Both the position numbers and the translations under genes were made by a program. A DNA stretch of 64,000 nt from Actinomycetospora succinea (lineage in GTDB: Bacteria; Actinomycetota; Actinomycetes; Mycobacteriales; Pseudonocardiaceae). The number at the start of each line of letters is the position of its first letter. Within the stretch, counting starts at the first letter, position 1. The notes under the pieces are model-generated. The model ran no database searches, was not told the DNA's origin, and saw nothing but the letters and a program-made list of their open reading frames with translations. Below, one piece after another: positions 57,639-64,000 of the stretch. The DNA lies in assembly GCF_004363095.1 (NCBI RefSeq), contig NZ_SNYO01000008.1, positions 62,001 to 126,000 on the forward strand. The letters run 5' to 3'.

Positions 57639-58583
57639 CTACGGCGCGCGGAGGACGACCCGGCCCGTGGTCCGCCGGGCCTGGAGCTCGGCCATCGCGG
57701 TCGGCAGGTCCTCGAACGCGTACTCGGCGCCGACGAGCGGGTCGATCGCCCGGCGGTCCCACAGGTCCTCGATCCCGCGCTGCCACTCCGTGACGAGCTC
57801 GGGTGCCCGCTCGCGGTAGGCCGACCAGTGCACCCCGACCACCGCGTAGTTCTTCACCAGCGCGTGGTTGGTCGGGGCGTCGGCGATCCGCCCGCCCGCG
57901 AACCCGATGACGAGCAGCCGGCCCTCCCAGGCCACCACGCGGCGGGCGGCGTCGAAGGAGTCGCCGCCGACCGGGTCGTAGACGACGTCCGCGCCGCGCC
58001 CGTCGGTGAGCTCACGGACGGCGGTCACCAGGTCGTCGGGGTTCACGATGACCTCCGCCCCGGCCGCGCGCACCACCGCCGCCTTGGCCTCGTCCCCGAC
58101 GACGCCGATCACGCGCGCCCCGGCCGCCCGGCCGAGCTGCACCGCGGCGAGCCCGACGCCGCCGGCGGCGGCGAGCACGAGCAGGGTCTCGCCCGCCGCC
58201 AGGGTCGTGCGGTGGTGCAGCGCGCACCACCCGGTCTGGTACGAGACGAAGAACCCCGCGGCCTGGGTGGCGCTCATGCCCTCGGGCCACGGCCAGGTCG
58301 TCCGGAGCACCGCCTCCTCGGCGAACCCGCCGTGGGGCAGCGCCACCGGGCCGAACACGCGCCGCCCGTCCTCGGTCGTCCCCGCGACCTCGAGGCCCGG
58401 CGTGAACGGCGGCGGGACGCGCTCCTGGTACTCGCCGGCGCAGTGGAGGATGTCGGCGAAGTTCACCGCGGCGGCGGCCACCCGGACGCGGGTCTCCCCC
58501 GGCCCGGGCTCGGGGCGCGGCACGTCGGCGGTCTCGAGGACCTCGCCGAACGGCCCGTACCGCGGGACCCGCCAGGCCCGCAC
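57639..58583 (-). CDS. NADPH:quinone oxidoreductase-family (zinc-independent MDR)
   Basis: A 314-residue medium-chain dehydrogenase/reductase. The N-terminal GroES-like domain includes VAAAAVNFADILHCAGEYQ and FTPGLEVAGTTEDGRR; the cofactor-binding loop is LAAAGGVGLAAVQLGRAAGA. The structural-zinc cysteines of alcohol dehydrogenases are absent, typical of quinone oxidoreductases and enoyl reductases. GTG 58583 follows the SDR stop by 2 bases, so it is the third gene of an M20-SDR-QOR operon. Confidence 0.9.
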   Translation of the reverse strand: MRAWRVPRYGPFGEVLETADVPRPEPGPGETRVRVAAAAVNFADILHCAGEYQERVPPPFTPGLEVAGTTEDGRRVFGPVALPHGGFAEEAVLRTTWPWPEGMSATQAAGFFVSYQTGWCALHHRTTLAAGETLLVLAAAGGVGLAAVQLGRAAGARVIGVVGDEAKAAVVRAAGAEVIVNPDDLVTAVRELTDGRGADVVYDPVGGDSFDAARRVVAWEGRLLVIGFAGGRIADAPTNHALVKNYAVVGVHWSAYRERAPELVTEWQRGIEDLWDRRAIDPLVGAEYAFEDLPTAMAELQARRTTGRVVLRAP

Positions 58584-58585
58584 GC

Positions 58586-59350
58586 TCAGCCCTCCCCGTG
58601 CAGCCGGGGCGGCGCGCCGGCGTCGTCGGCCGGGCCCGGGACGCCGCGGAACCGGAACGGCCCGGGCTCGCGGCCGGGCTGGACGAACCAGCACTCCCCC
58701 GACTCGCCGCGCTCGACCATCGCGGCGACCGCGTCCGCGACGTCGGTGGCGCCGAGCAGCGGGAAGTCGCCGAGCCGGTCGCGGAAACCGGTGATCAGCG
58801 CGGTGTCGGTGAACCAGGGGCACACCGCCATCACGCGGACCGGCTCGCCGACCAGCGTGGCCGCCACCGAGCGGACGTAGCCGACGACGGCGTGCTTGGT
58901 GAGCGTGTAGACCGCGTCGTCGGGCATGCCGGTGAGCCCGGCGAGCGACGACGTCGCGATCACCGTGCCGCCGCCGTCGAGGCGCAGGGCGGGCAGGGCC
59001 GCGGTCGTCCCGAACACGACGTGGTCGACGTTGACGGCCATCACGCGCCGGTAGGCGGCGACGTCGAGGTCGTCGACGCCCGACTGCCCACCCGTCGACC
59101 CGGCGTTGAGCACGACGAGGTCGAGCCGCCCGCCCCACGCCGTGGCCTCGTCGACGGCCGCCTTCACCGCCACGTCGGAGGTGACGTCGCAGACGATCGC
59201 GAGCCCCCCGCACTCCTCGGCCACGCGCGCGGCGGCCGCGGCGTCGCGGTCGACGACCGCCACCCGGTGGCCGTCGGCGGCGAGCCGCGCGCAGACGGCG
59301 GCGCCGATCCCGCCGCCACCGCCCGTCACGAGGGCGACGTGCTTGCTCAC
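58586..59350 (-). CDS. SDR-family oxidoreductase
   Basis: A 254-residue short-chain dehydrogenase with TGGGGGIGAAVCARLA (NAD(P) site), LVVLNAGSTGG, catalytic Ser in ATSSLAGLTG, and YTLTK supplying Tyr and Lys. CPWFTDTALI follows. An aspartate after the second strand (VVDRDAAAA) suggests NAD(H) preference. GTG 59350 overlaps the M20 peptidase stop by 4 bases. Substrate unknown. Confidence 0.9.
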   Translation of the reverse strand: MSKHVALVTGGGGGIGAAVCARLAADGHRVAVVDRDAAAAARVAEECGGLAIVCDVTSDVAVKAAVDEATAWGGRLDLVVLNAGSTGGQSGVDDLDVAAYRRVMAVNVDHVVFGTTAALPALRLDGGGTVIATSSLAGLTGMPDDAVYTLTKHAVVGYVRSVAATLVGEPVRVMAVCPWFTDTALITGFRDRLGDFPLLGATDVADAVAAMVERGESGECWFVQPGREPGPFRFRGVPGPADDAGAPPRLHGEG

Positions 59351-60663
59351 GCGCGCAGCAGGATGCGCTCGAGCACCCGGGTGCCGAACTGCAGGGCGTC
59401 GACCGGCACCCGCTCGTCGATGCCGTGGAAGAGCGCGGTGAAGTCGAGGCCCGGGGGCAGACGCAGCGGCGCGAACCCGAAGCAGCGCATCCCGAGCTTC
59501 ACGAACGCCTTCGCGTCGGTGCCGCCCGACATCATGTAGGGCAGCGTGTGCGCCTGCGGGTCCTCGTCCTTCACCGCCCGGGTGATGACGTCGACGAGCT
59601 CGCCGTCGAAGGCGGTCTCGACGGCCTCGAGGTTGCGGATCCACTCGCGCTCGACGTCCGGGCCCAGCAGCTCGTCGAGCTCGCGCTCGAAGGCCTCCTG
59701 GCGTCCCGGCAGCACGCGGCAGTCGACGGTCGCCTCGGCCAGCGACGGGATGACGTTGGCCTTGTAGCCGGCCTGCAGCATGGTCGGGTTCGCGGTGTCG
59801 CGGGTGGTGGCCCCGACGACGCGCGCCACCCCGCCGAGCTTCGCGACGGCGCCGTCGAGGGCGGCCGCGGAGTCGGTCGGGAACTCGATGCCGGTCAGCT
59901 CGGTGATCTCGTCGAAGAACCCCTGGACGGACTCGGTGAGCACCAGCGGGAAGCGGTGACGGCCCAGCCGGGCGACGGCCTCCGCGAGGATCGTCACGGC
60001 GTTCTCGTCGTGGACCATCGACCCGTGCCCGGGGCGCGAGCGCACGCGCAGCTTCATCCAGGCGATCGACTTCTCCGCGGTCATCACGGGGTAGACGCGG
60101 ACGTCCTCGCCGAGCGTGAGGGAGAACCCGCCGACCTCGCCCAGCGCCTCGGTGCACCCATCGAACAGGTCGGGGCGGTGCTCGGCGAGCCAGTGCGAGC
60201 CGTAGGCGCCGCCCGCCTCCTCGTCGGCGAGGAACGCGAACACCAGGTCGCGCGGAGGCACCGTGCCCTCGGCTTTGAACTGGCGCGCGAGCGCCAGGAT
60301 CATCGCGTCCATGTCCTTCATGTCCACCGCGCCCCGGCCCCAGACGTAGCCGTCCTGCACGGATCCGGACAGCGGGTGGACCGACCACTCGCTCTCGTCG
60401 AACGGCACGACGTCCAGGTGCCCGTGCACCAGCAGCGCCGGCCGGCTCGGGTCGGCGCCCTCCAGGCGGGCGAACACGTTGTGGCGTCCGGGAGCGCCGG
60501 ACTCGATCACCTCGGTCTCGTACCCGACCTCGCGCAGCTTCGCGTCCACGTACGCGGCGGCCTCGGCCTCACCGGTCGTGGTCGCGAGGTCACCGGTGTT
60601 CTGGCTGTCGATCTGGATGAGCTCGCTGGTCAGCGTCACGACCTCGTCCTCGGCACGACCCAT
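59347..60663 (-). CDS. M20/M25/M40 family metallo-hydrolase (dipeptidase/deacylase type)
   Basis: A 438-residue di-zinc exopeptidase/deacylase. Metal and catalytic residues lie in LLVHGHLDVVPFD, VWGRGAVDMKDMDA, FLADEEAGGAYGSHWL and the C-terminal MMSGGTDAKAF and LFHGIDERV. The dimerisation lid is about residues 200-330. ATG 60663 is used; ATG 60672 is nearly as good. It is the first gene of the operon and is divergent from tRNA-Leu, with which it shares a 64-bp promoter region. Substrate may be a peptide, N-acyl amino acid or carbamoyl compound. Confidence 0.88.
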   Translation of the reverse strand: MGRAEDEVVTLTSELIQIDSQNTGDLATTTGEAEAAAYVDAKLREVGYETEVIESGAPGRHNVFARLEGADPSRPALLVHGHLDVVPFDESEWSVHPLSGSVQDGYVWGRGAVDMKDMDAMILALARQFKAEGTVPPRDLVFAFLADEEAGGAYGSHWLAEHRPDLFDGCTEALGEVGGFSLTLGEDVRVYPVMTAEKSIAWMKLRVRSRPGHGSMVHDENAVTILAEAVARLGRHRFPLVLTESVQGFFDEITELTGIEFPTDSAAALDGAVAKLGGVARVVGATTRDTANPTMLQAGYKANVIPSLAEATVDCRVLPGRQEAFERELDELLGPDVEREWIRNLEAVETAFDGELVDVITRAVKDEDPQAHTLPYMMSGGTDAKAFVKLGMRCFGFAPLRLPPGLDFTALFHGIDERVPVDALQFGTRVLERILLRA

Positions 60664-60709
60664 GTGCCGCATCCTGCCACCCACCGTGATCGGCCCGCGC
60701 ACCGTCGTC

Positions 60710-60715
60710 TACGCT
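60710..60715 (+). promoter_or_regulatory. -10 box TACGCT for tRNA-Leu
   Basis: TACGCT ends 12 bases before the first base of the mature tRNA, leaving a short 5' leader for RNase P. Confidence 0.5.
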
Positions 60716-60727
60716 GTCGTCACGCAA

Positions 60728-60811
60728 GTCCGAGTGGCGGAATGGCAGACGCGCTAGCTTGAGGTGCTAGTGCCCTAGTAGGGCGTGGGGGTTCAAGTCC
60801 CCCCTCGGACA
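60728..60811 (+). tRNA. tRNA-Leu (anticodon GAG)
   Basis: The 7-bp acceptor stem GTCCGAG/CTCGGAC closes an 84-nt class-II tRNA. The anticodon arm CTAGC-TTGAGGT-GCTAG gives anticodon GAG, reading CUC/CUU leucine codons. A long variable arm (tgccctagtagggcg) and the T arm with GTTCAAGTC follow. The 3' end reads A-CC-C, so the terminal CCA is not fully encoded and must be completed by the CCA-adding enzyme. Confidence 0.96.
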
Positions 60812-60838
60812 CCCTCCCCTTTCTCCTGGTCCTGACAC

Positions 60839-60879
60839 ACGTCGGCGCCGGTGACCTGGCTGGTCACCGGCGCCGACGT
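60839..60879. terminator. 18-bp perfect hairpin between tRNA-Leu and the glycine-rich gene
   Basis: ACGTCGGCGCCGGTGACC (60839-60856) and its exact reverse complement (60862-60879) flank a 5-base loop. It starts 27 bases after the tRNA and lies beyond the convergent glycine-rich gene, so it can stop transcription from both sides. Confidence 0.75.
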
Positions 60880-60890
60880 CTGTGTGGGGG

Positions 60891-60940
60891 TCCTCCTGGG
60901 TCTCCTCCTGGATCTCCTCCTGGGTCTCCTACTGGGCGAC
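60891..60940 (-). repeat. 12-bp tandem repeat (CAG GAG GAG A[C/T]C units) spanning the stop codon
   Basis: Read on the minus strand in the gene's frame, units CAG-TAG-GAG-ACC, CAG-GAG-GAG-ATC, CAG-GAG-GAG-ACC and CAG-GAG-GAC follow one another. The glycine-rich gene's stop is the TAG in the first unit; every other copy has GAG there. Confidence 0.75.
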
Positions 60941-61558
60941 GAGCTCGCCGGGGTCGCCGATGAGCCCGGCCTCGCCGGGCGTGCCGCCGTCGCCGGTGTC
61001 GCCGCCGCTGCCGAGGACGAAGCCGCCGCTGCCGAGGACGAAGCCGACGTCACCGGACGTGCCCTCCTCGCCGGTCGCGCCGCCGTTGCCGAGGAGCAGA
61101 CCGCCACGGCCGCCGGTGCCGCTGTCGCCGGCCCTGCCGCCGTTGCCGATGAGGCCCGCGTCGCCGCCGACGCCGCCGTGGCCCGCCTCGCCGCCGTTGC
61201 CCAGCACGAGACCGCCGTTGCCGCCGACGCCGCCGTCACCGACGCTGCCGCCGTTGCCGATCAGGCCCGCGTCGCCGCCGACCGCGTTGTCGCCGCCGTC
61301 GCCACCGTTGCCGAGCAGGAGCCCGCCGGCCCCGCCGGCTCCCCCGTCGCCGGCCTCGTCGCCGTCACCGATCAGGCCGCCGTCGGCGGGGTCGATGGTG
61401 TCGGGGGCGGCGGTGTCGGGTGCGGCGGTCTCGGGTGCGTCGTGCTCGTGCGCCGAGGCGGTTGCCGACCCGGCGAGGAGGAGCGCCGGCACTGTCGCGG
61501 CGAGGCCCCAGCGACGCAGGGCCACGCGGGAGTCGGTCGATGCGGTGTGCCTACCCAC
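60929..61558 (-). CDS. Exported glycine-rich repeat protein (PGRS-like)
   Basis: A 209-residue secreted protein. A signal peptide (WGLAATVPALLLAGSATASA, cleavage near residue 36) leads to a Thr/Pro/Asp-rich linker and then tandem units of about 18 residues of the pattern GGxxGLxxGNGGxxGdGG, alternating LLLGNGG/LVLGNGG with GLIGNGG forms. Composition and spacing recall PE_PGRS repeat domains of mycobacteria but there is no PE domain. GTG 61558 with AAAGG upstream is chosen since it places the signal peptide correctly. The stop TAG lies inside a 12-bp repeat. Function unknown; a cell-surface or matrix role is possible. Confidence 0.75.
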   Translation of the reverse strand: MGRHTASTDSRVALRRWGLAATVPALLLAGSATASAHEHDAPETAAPDTAAPDTIDPADGGLIGDGDEAGDGGAGGAGGLLLGNGGDGGDNAVGGDAGLIGNGGSVGDGGVGGNGGLVLGNGGEAGHGGVGGDAGLIGNGGRAGDSGTGGRGGLLLGNGGATGEEGTSGDVGFVLGSGGFVLGSGGDTGDGGTPGEAGLIGDPGELVAQ

Positions 61559-61917
61559 AGGTTCGGCCTTTCGTTCGCGGGACAGGGCGTCGCACCCGGG
61601 GTGCCGCTGCGCGGCGGCGTGCGACTCGGTCAGCACGCTAGGAGCGGGTCATTCGGCCACGGACGATCGAACCGACCGGCGGCGCGTCGGCGCACGGCCG
61701 GGTGACGCGGTCCGCGGAGGGTGAGCGTGACGGCGCGGGGTCCCTCACGCGCGTGCCGCCGGTCGTCGCTCGGCGGCCGGTCACCGCGAGTGCCGCTCTC
61801 CGCCGCTCGACACACGGTGAGTAGTCGTCGGCGCCGTCTGTCCCCATCTCGATCCCGAAACCCACAGGTCCACCCGGTCGGGTGGTGACGGGCCGTGTCC
61901 GTCTGCAGACTGCGCCC
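61559..61917. other. 359-bp intergenic region between divergent genes
   Basis: Holds the upstream regions of the glycine-rich protein gene (a TAGCGT box on the minus strand at 61635-61640, about 75 bases before its GTG) and of the VOC gene. A palindrome CCACCCGgtCGGGTGG at 61870-61885 could be an operator. No further gene is seen. Confidence 0.5.
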
Positions 61918-62535
61918 ATGACCGGGACGCCCTGCTGGGCCGAGCTGGACGTCGAGGACCCCGAGGTCGCGGCGGCCTTCTACGCCGCGGTGCTCGGCTG
62001 GTCGGCCGGCGGCGAGGTCGTGGCCGATCACCAGCACCGGACGCTCCGGAGCGATGACCGCGCGGTGGGCGCGCTCGGCTCCCCCGGCGTCGCCGCCCCG
62101 CCCGCCTGGACGCTCTACCTGCGGGTCGGGATCGACGGCGGCGGCGCGGTGTTCGGGCTGTGGGAGTCCGACCACGACGTCCCCCCGCCGGCACCGGGCC
62201 GGCTCTGCTGGGCGGAGGCCGCGTCGGCGGAGCCCGGCACCACGCGCACCTTCTACCGCGAGCTGCTGGGCTGGCGCTGGGAGGAGGACGGGGCCGGACC
62301 TGGCCACCTCGCGGGGCACGGCGACGACGGCCCGGTCGCGGGTCTCGGGCTCGCCGGCGACGCGCTCCTCCACTGGCTGCCGGTGTTCGCGGTGACCGAC
62401 GTCGACGCCGCCGTCGCGGCCGCCGAGGGCGCCGGCGGGCAGGTCGTCGCCCCGGTGGCGGCCGGACCGCGGGGCCGGCACGCGGCGCTCGCCGACCCGG
62501 CGGGCGCCCGCTTCGGGGTGCTCGAGGTCGGCTGA
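61918..62535 (+). CDS. VOC-family (glyoxalase-like) protein
   Basis: A 205-residue two-domain vicinal-oxygen-chelate protein: the first module begins CWAELDVEDPEVAAAFYAAV, the second CWAEAASAEPGTTRTFYREL, showing internal duplication. Such proteins are metal-dependent or binding-only and resemble antibiotic-associated 27-kDa-type proteins. The start is the ATG at 61918; a CAGACT six bases before it could be a weak -10 box. Ligand unknown. Confidence 0.87.
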   Translation: MTGTPCWAELDVEDPEVAAAFYAAVLGWSAGGEVVADHQHRTLRSDDRAVGALGSPGVAAPPAWTLYLRVGIDGGGAVFGLWESDHDVPPPAPGRLCWAEAASAEPGTTRTFYRELLGWRWEEDGAGPGHLAGHGDDGPVAGLGLAGDALLHWLPVFAVTDVDAAVAAAEGAGGQVVAPVAAGPRGRHAALADPAGARFGVLEVG

Positions 62536-62595
62536 ACCGGCGCCCGGCCCCTCCTGATCGGTACAGTCGCGAAGGGCTACCGGGGAGGGCCGAAC

Positions 62596-63537
62596 GTGGA
62601 GCGGGACACCGTCGCGGTGGCGCCGCCTCGCCGGATCCGCTCCTCCCCGTGGACCTGGCTGGTCCTCGCGGCGCTGCCCTGGGCCTGGTTCCCGCTGCGC
62701 GACGAGCTGGCGCTCGTCGGCGACGTCCTCGCGATCGTGCTCCCGGTCCTGGCGGTGATCGCCGCCGTCGCGGCCGTCGTCCTGGGCCGCTGGTGGGGCC
62801 TGGTCACCGCGGTGTCGGTGCTGCTCGCGGCCACCGTCGCCGTCGTCGGCCCGTGGACGCCCCAGGACGCCGGCGTGGTGCGTCCCGGCGCGGGCATCAC
62901 GGTCGCCAGTGCCAACGTCACCGGCACGAGCTCGACGGTGCCCGCGCTGCAGGCCGCCGGCGCCGACGTGCTCGTCGTCGTCGAGAACGACCGCCGCATC
63001 GACGCCGCCCTCGCCGCCGGCTACCGGTTCCACGTCTACGCCGGCGGCACCCCCGCGGTCGGCGTCTACAGCCGCTACCCGGTCCGCCTGCTCGACGCGC
63101 CGGTTCCCGACTTCCCGGGCGTCCGGGCGGCGATCGAGGCGCCCGGGACGACGGGGCCGTTCGTGGTCTACGGCCTGCACGTCCCGCGCCCGTGGTGGAC
63201 CGGCGGCTTCGGCTACCAGTCCACGCCCGCCGAGCACCACCGGCTGGTCGAGGAGGTCGCCGCGCGGGTCGCCCGCGAGCCCGGACCGGTGGTGGTGGCG
63301 GGCGACCTCAACTCGACCGACCGGGCCCGCGACTACCGCCTGCTCGACGACCGGATGACCGACGCGATGCGCGACGGCTGGGCCGGGCCGACCTCGGTGA
63401 CGCAGTGGCGCGCCTTCCTCCTGCGCATCGACCACCTCTTCGTCAGCCGCGGCTGGTGCGGCGACGACGCGCACCGCGTCGACCTGCCCCGCTCCGACCA
63501 CGACGGCATCGAGGCGACGGTCGGGCCCTGCGTCTAG
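62596..63537 (+). CDS. Membrane-anchored endonuclease/exonuclease/phosphatase (EEP) family protein
   Basis: A 313-residue protein with three N-terminal membrane helices (about residues 18-85) and an extracytoplasmic EEP domain. Catalytic landmarks: ASANVTGTSS, VVENDRRID, YGLHVPRPW, VVVAGDLNSTDRARDY, IDHLFVSR and the terminal SDHDGIEATV. GGGGAGGG lies before the GTG. Orientation suggests action on an external phosphodiester (nucleic acid or phospholipid head group). Overlaps the MOSC gene by 4 bp. Confidence 0.9.
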   Translation: MERDTVAVAPPRRIRSSPWTWLVLAALPWAWFPLRDELALVGDVLAIVLPVLAVIAAVAAVVLGRWWGLVTAVSVLLAATVAVVGPWTPQDAGVVRPGAGITVASANVTGTSSTVPALQAAGADVLVVVENDRRIDAALAAGYRFHVYAGGTPAVGVYSRYPVRLLDAPVPDFPGVRAAIEAPGTTGPFVVYGLHVPRPWWTGGFGYQSTPAEHHRLVEEVAARVAREPGPVVVAGDLNSTDRARDYRLLDDRMTDAMRDGWAGPTSVTQWRAFLLRIDHLFVSRGWCGDDAHRVDLPRSDHDGIEATVGPCV

Positions 63538-63986
63538 GTCTCGGGGAGCGCGACCTCGTCCCCGACGGCGATCCCGCCCGAGGTCAGCACGCGGCAGATC
63601 GCCCCGCCGCGGCCGTGCATCGCCCGCGCCGCGCCGGGCCCGATCTCGGTGTCCATCACCCGGCACGGGGCGGCGCGGCGGACCACCTCGAGCACCACGT
63701 CGCCGACGGTCAGGCGGGCGCCCGGCTCGGTCGGGACCGGGCCGTGGTCGAGGGTGAGCGTGCGCCGCGTCAGCTCCTCGGGCACCGGCGCGCCGTGGGC
63801 CTCGGTGGCGGCGGCCAGCTCGTCGCGGCTCTGCACGGAGACGTGGCGGTGCCGGGTGCCGTGGTAGCGGTCGCCGACCAGCCCGCGCCCCGCCTCGGCC
63901 TCGACGCGCGGCACGGACGTCATCGGCGCCTTGCGCTCCGGCGCGACGTACAGCGCGACGACCTGGCTCACGCACGTGACAGCCAC
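63534..63986 (-). CDS. MOSC-domain protein
   Basis: A 150-residue MOSC (MoCo sulfurase C-terminal) domain, a sulfur-carrier/molybdenum-related fold seen in YiiM and mARC. GLVGDRYHGTRH, AAPCRVMDTEIGP (conserved cysteine) and GRGGAICRVLTSGGI are visible. GTG 63986 or GTG 63971 may be the start; the window ends 14 bases further so an upstream start cannot be fully excluded. Substrate unknown. Confidence 0.85.
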   Translation of the reverse strand: MAVTCVSQVVALYVAPERKAPMTSVPRVEAEAGRGLVGDRYHGTRHRHVSVQSRDELAAATEAHGAPVPEELTRRTLTLDHGPVPTEPGARLTVGDVVLEVVRRAAPCRVMDTEIGPGAARAMHGRGGAICRVLTSGGIAVGDEVALPET

Positions 63987-64000
63987 CGGACGGTCCCGGA

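Noticed and set aside
60950-61420. Possible CRISPR-like direct repeats
   Set aside because: Periodicity is about 54 bp with in-frame amino-acid repeats and no conserved repeat/variable spacer pattern; no cas genes.
60851-61724. Plus-strand frames opposite the glycine-rich gene (Ala/Val-rich and Pro-rich)
   Set aside because: The minus strand gives a signal peptide, regular repeat units and a ribosome-binding site; the plus frames have none and start inside the terminator region.

Overview
The window is a very GC-rich (well above 70%) actinobacterial chromosome segment. The complete Pup-proteasome pathway, the mycothiol ligase MshC, Tat genes directly downstream of pafBC, an ESX-type EccB protein and the SCO1664/DUF3090/phosphomutase trio point to an actinobacterium near Pseudonocardiales; genus assignment is inference. 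About 60 protein genes and one tRNA are packed densely, with many 1-4 bp stop/start overlaps and GTG starts. At least sixteen genes have a TAnnnT -10 box placed 6-8 bases before the start codon, so leaderless mRNAs are common. No insertion sequence, prophage or CRISPR array is visible.

Layout. 1-2.5 kb: an FAD oxidoreductase (cut by the window edge), a stand-alone 5'-3' exonuclease and a YjbR protein. 2.5-7.8 kb: a minus-strand run of small membrane protein, tatA, tatC, helY helicase and a DUF4333 protein. 8-25.4 kb: the Pup-proteasome region on the minus strand (mpa, dop, pup, prcB, prcA, pafA, pafB, pafC, with trmI beside mpa). It is interrupted by an alpha/beta hydrolase and a Bcr/CflA-type exporter between mpa and dop, by two plus-strand PAP2-diacylglycerol-kinase fusions between prcA and pafA, and by a Ser/Thr kinase between pafA and pafB. 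25.5-34 kb: RecB-family nuclease, unknown exported protein, thioesterase, hisG-hisE, HAD phosphatase and a leaderless metH. 34-40.6 kb: PAC2 protein, two MFS carriers, orphan eccB, DUF2237 and mshC. 40.9-44.3 kb: a MoxR ATPase/VWA pair.

44.5-50.6 kb: a small exported protein plus a class-F sortase homologue lacking its catalytic cysteine, then a TetR regulator divergent from a fatty/alicyclic-acid catabolic operon (acyl-CoA dehydrogenase, BadH-like SDR, a 49-residue dehydrogenase remnant, acyl-CoA ligase, enoyl-CoA hydratase). 50.6-57.4 kb: MFS/metallo-beta-lactamase-fold pair, the conserved actinobacterial trio SCO1664-DUF3090-phosphomutase, uppP, aldo/keto reductase and DUF5703. 57.6-64 kb: quinone oxidoreductase/SDR/M20 peptidase operon, tRNA-Leu(GAG), a glycine-rich repeat exported protein, VOC, EEP-phosphatase and MOSC genes.

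Working together, Dop deamidates Pup, PafA ligates it to lysines, Mpa unfolds the conjugates through its C-terminal QYL contact with PrcA, and PrcB degrades them; PafB/PafC are expected to be the DNA-damage transcription activator. The strongest leads for new biology are the sortase pseudoenzyme with its partner, the duplicated lipid kinase/phosphatase fusion whose second phosphatase domain has lost its catalytic histidine, the hairpins separating pup from prcBA, and the widespread leaderless promoters, one of which (dop) contains the stop codon of the upstream gene.
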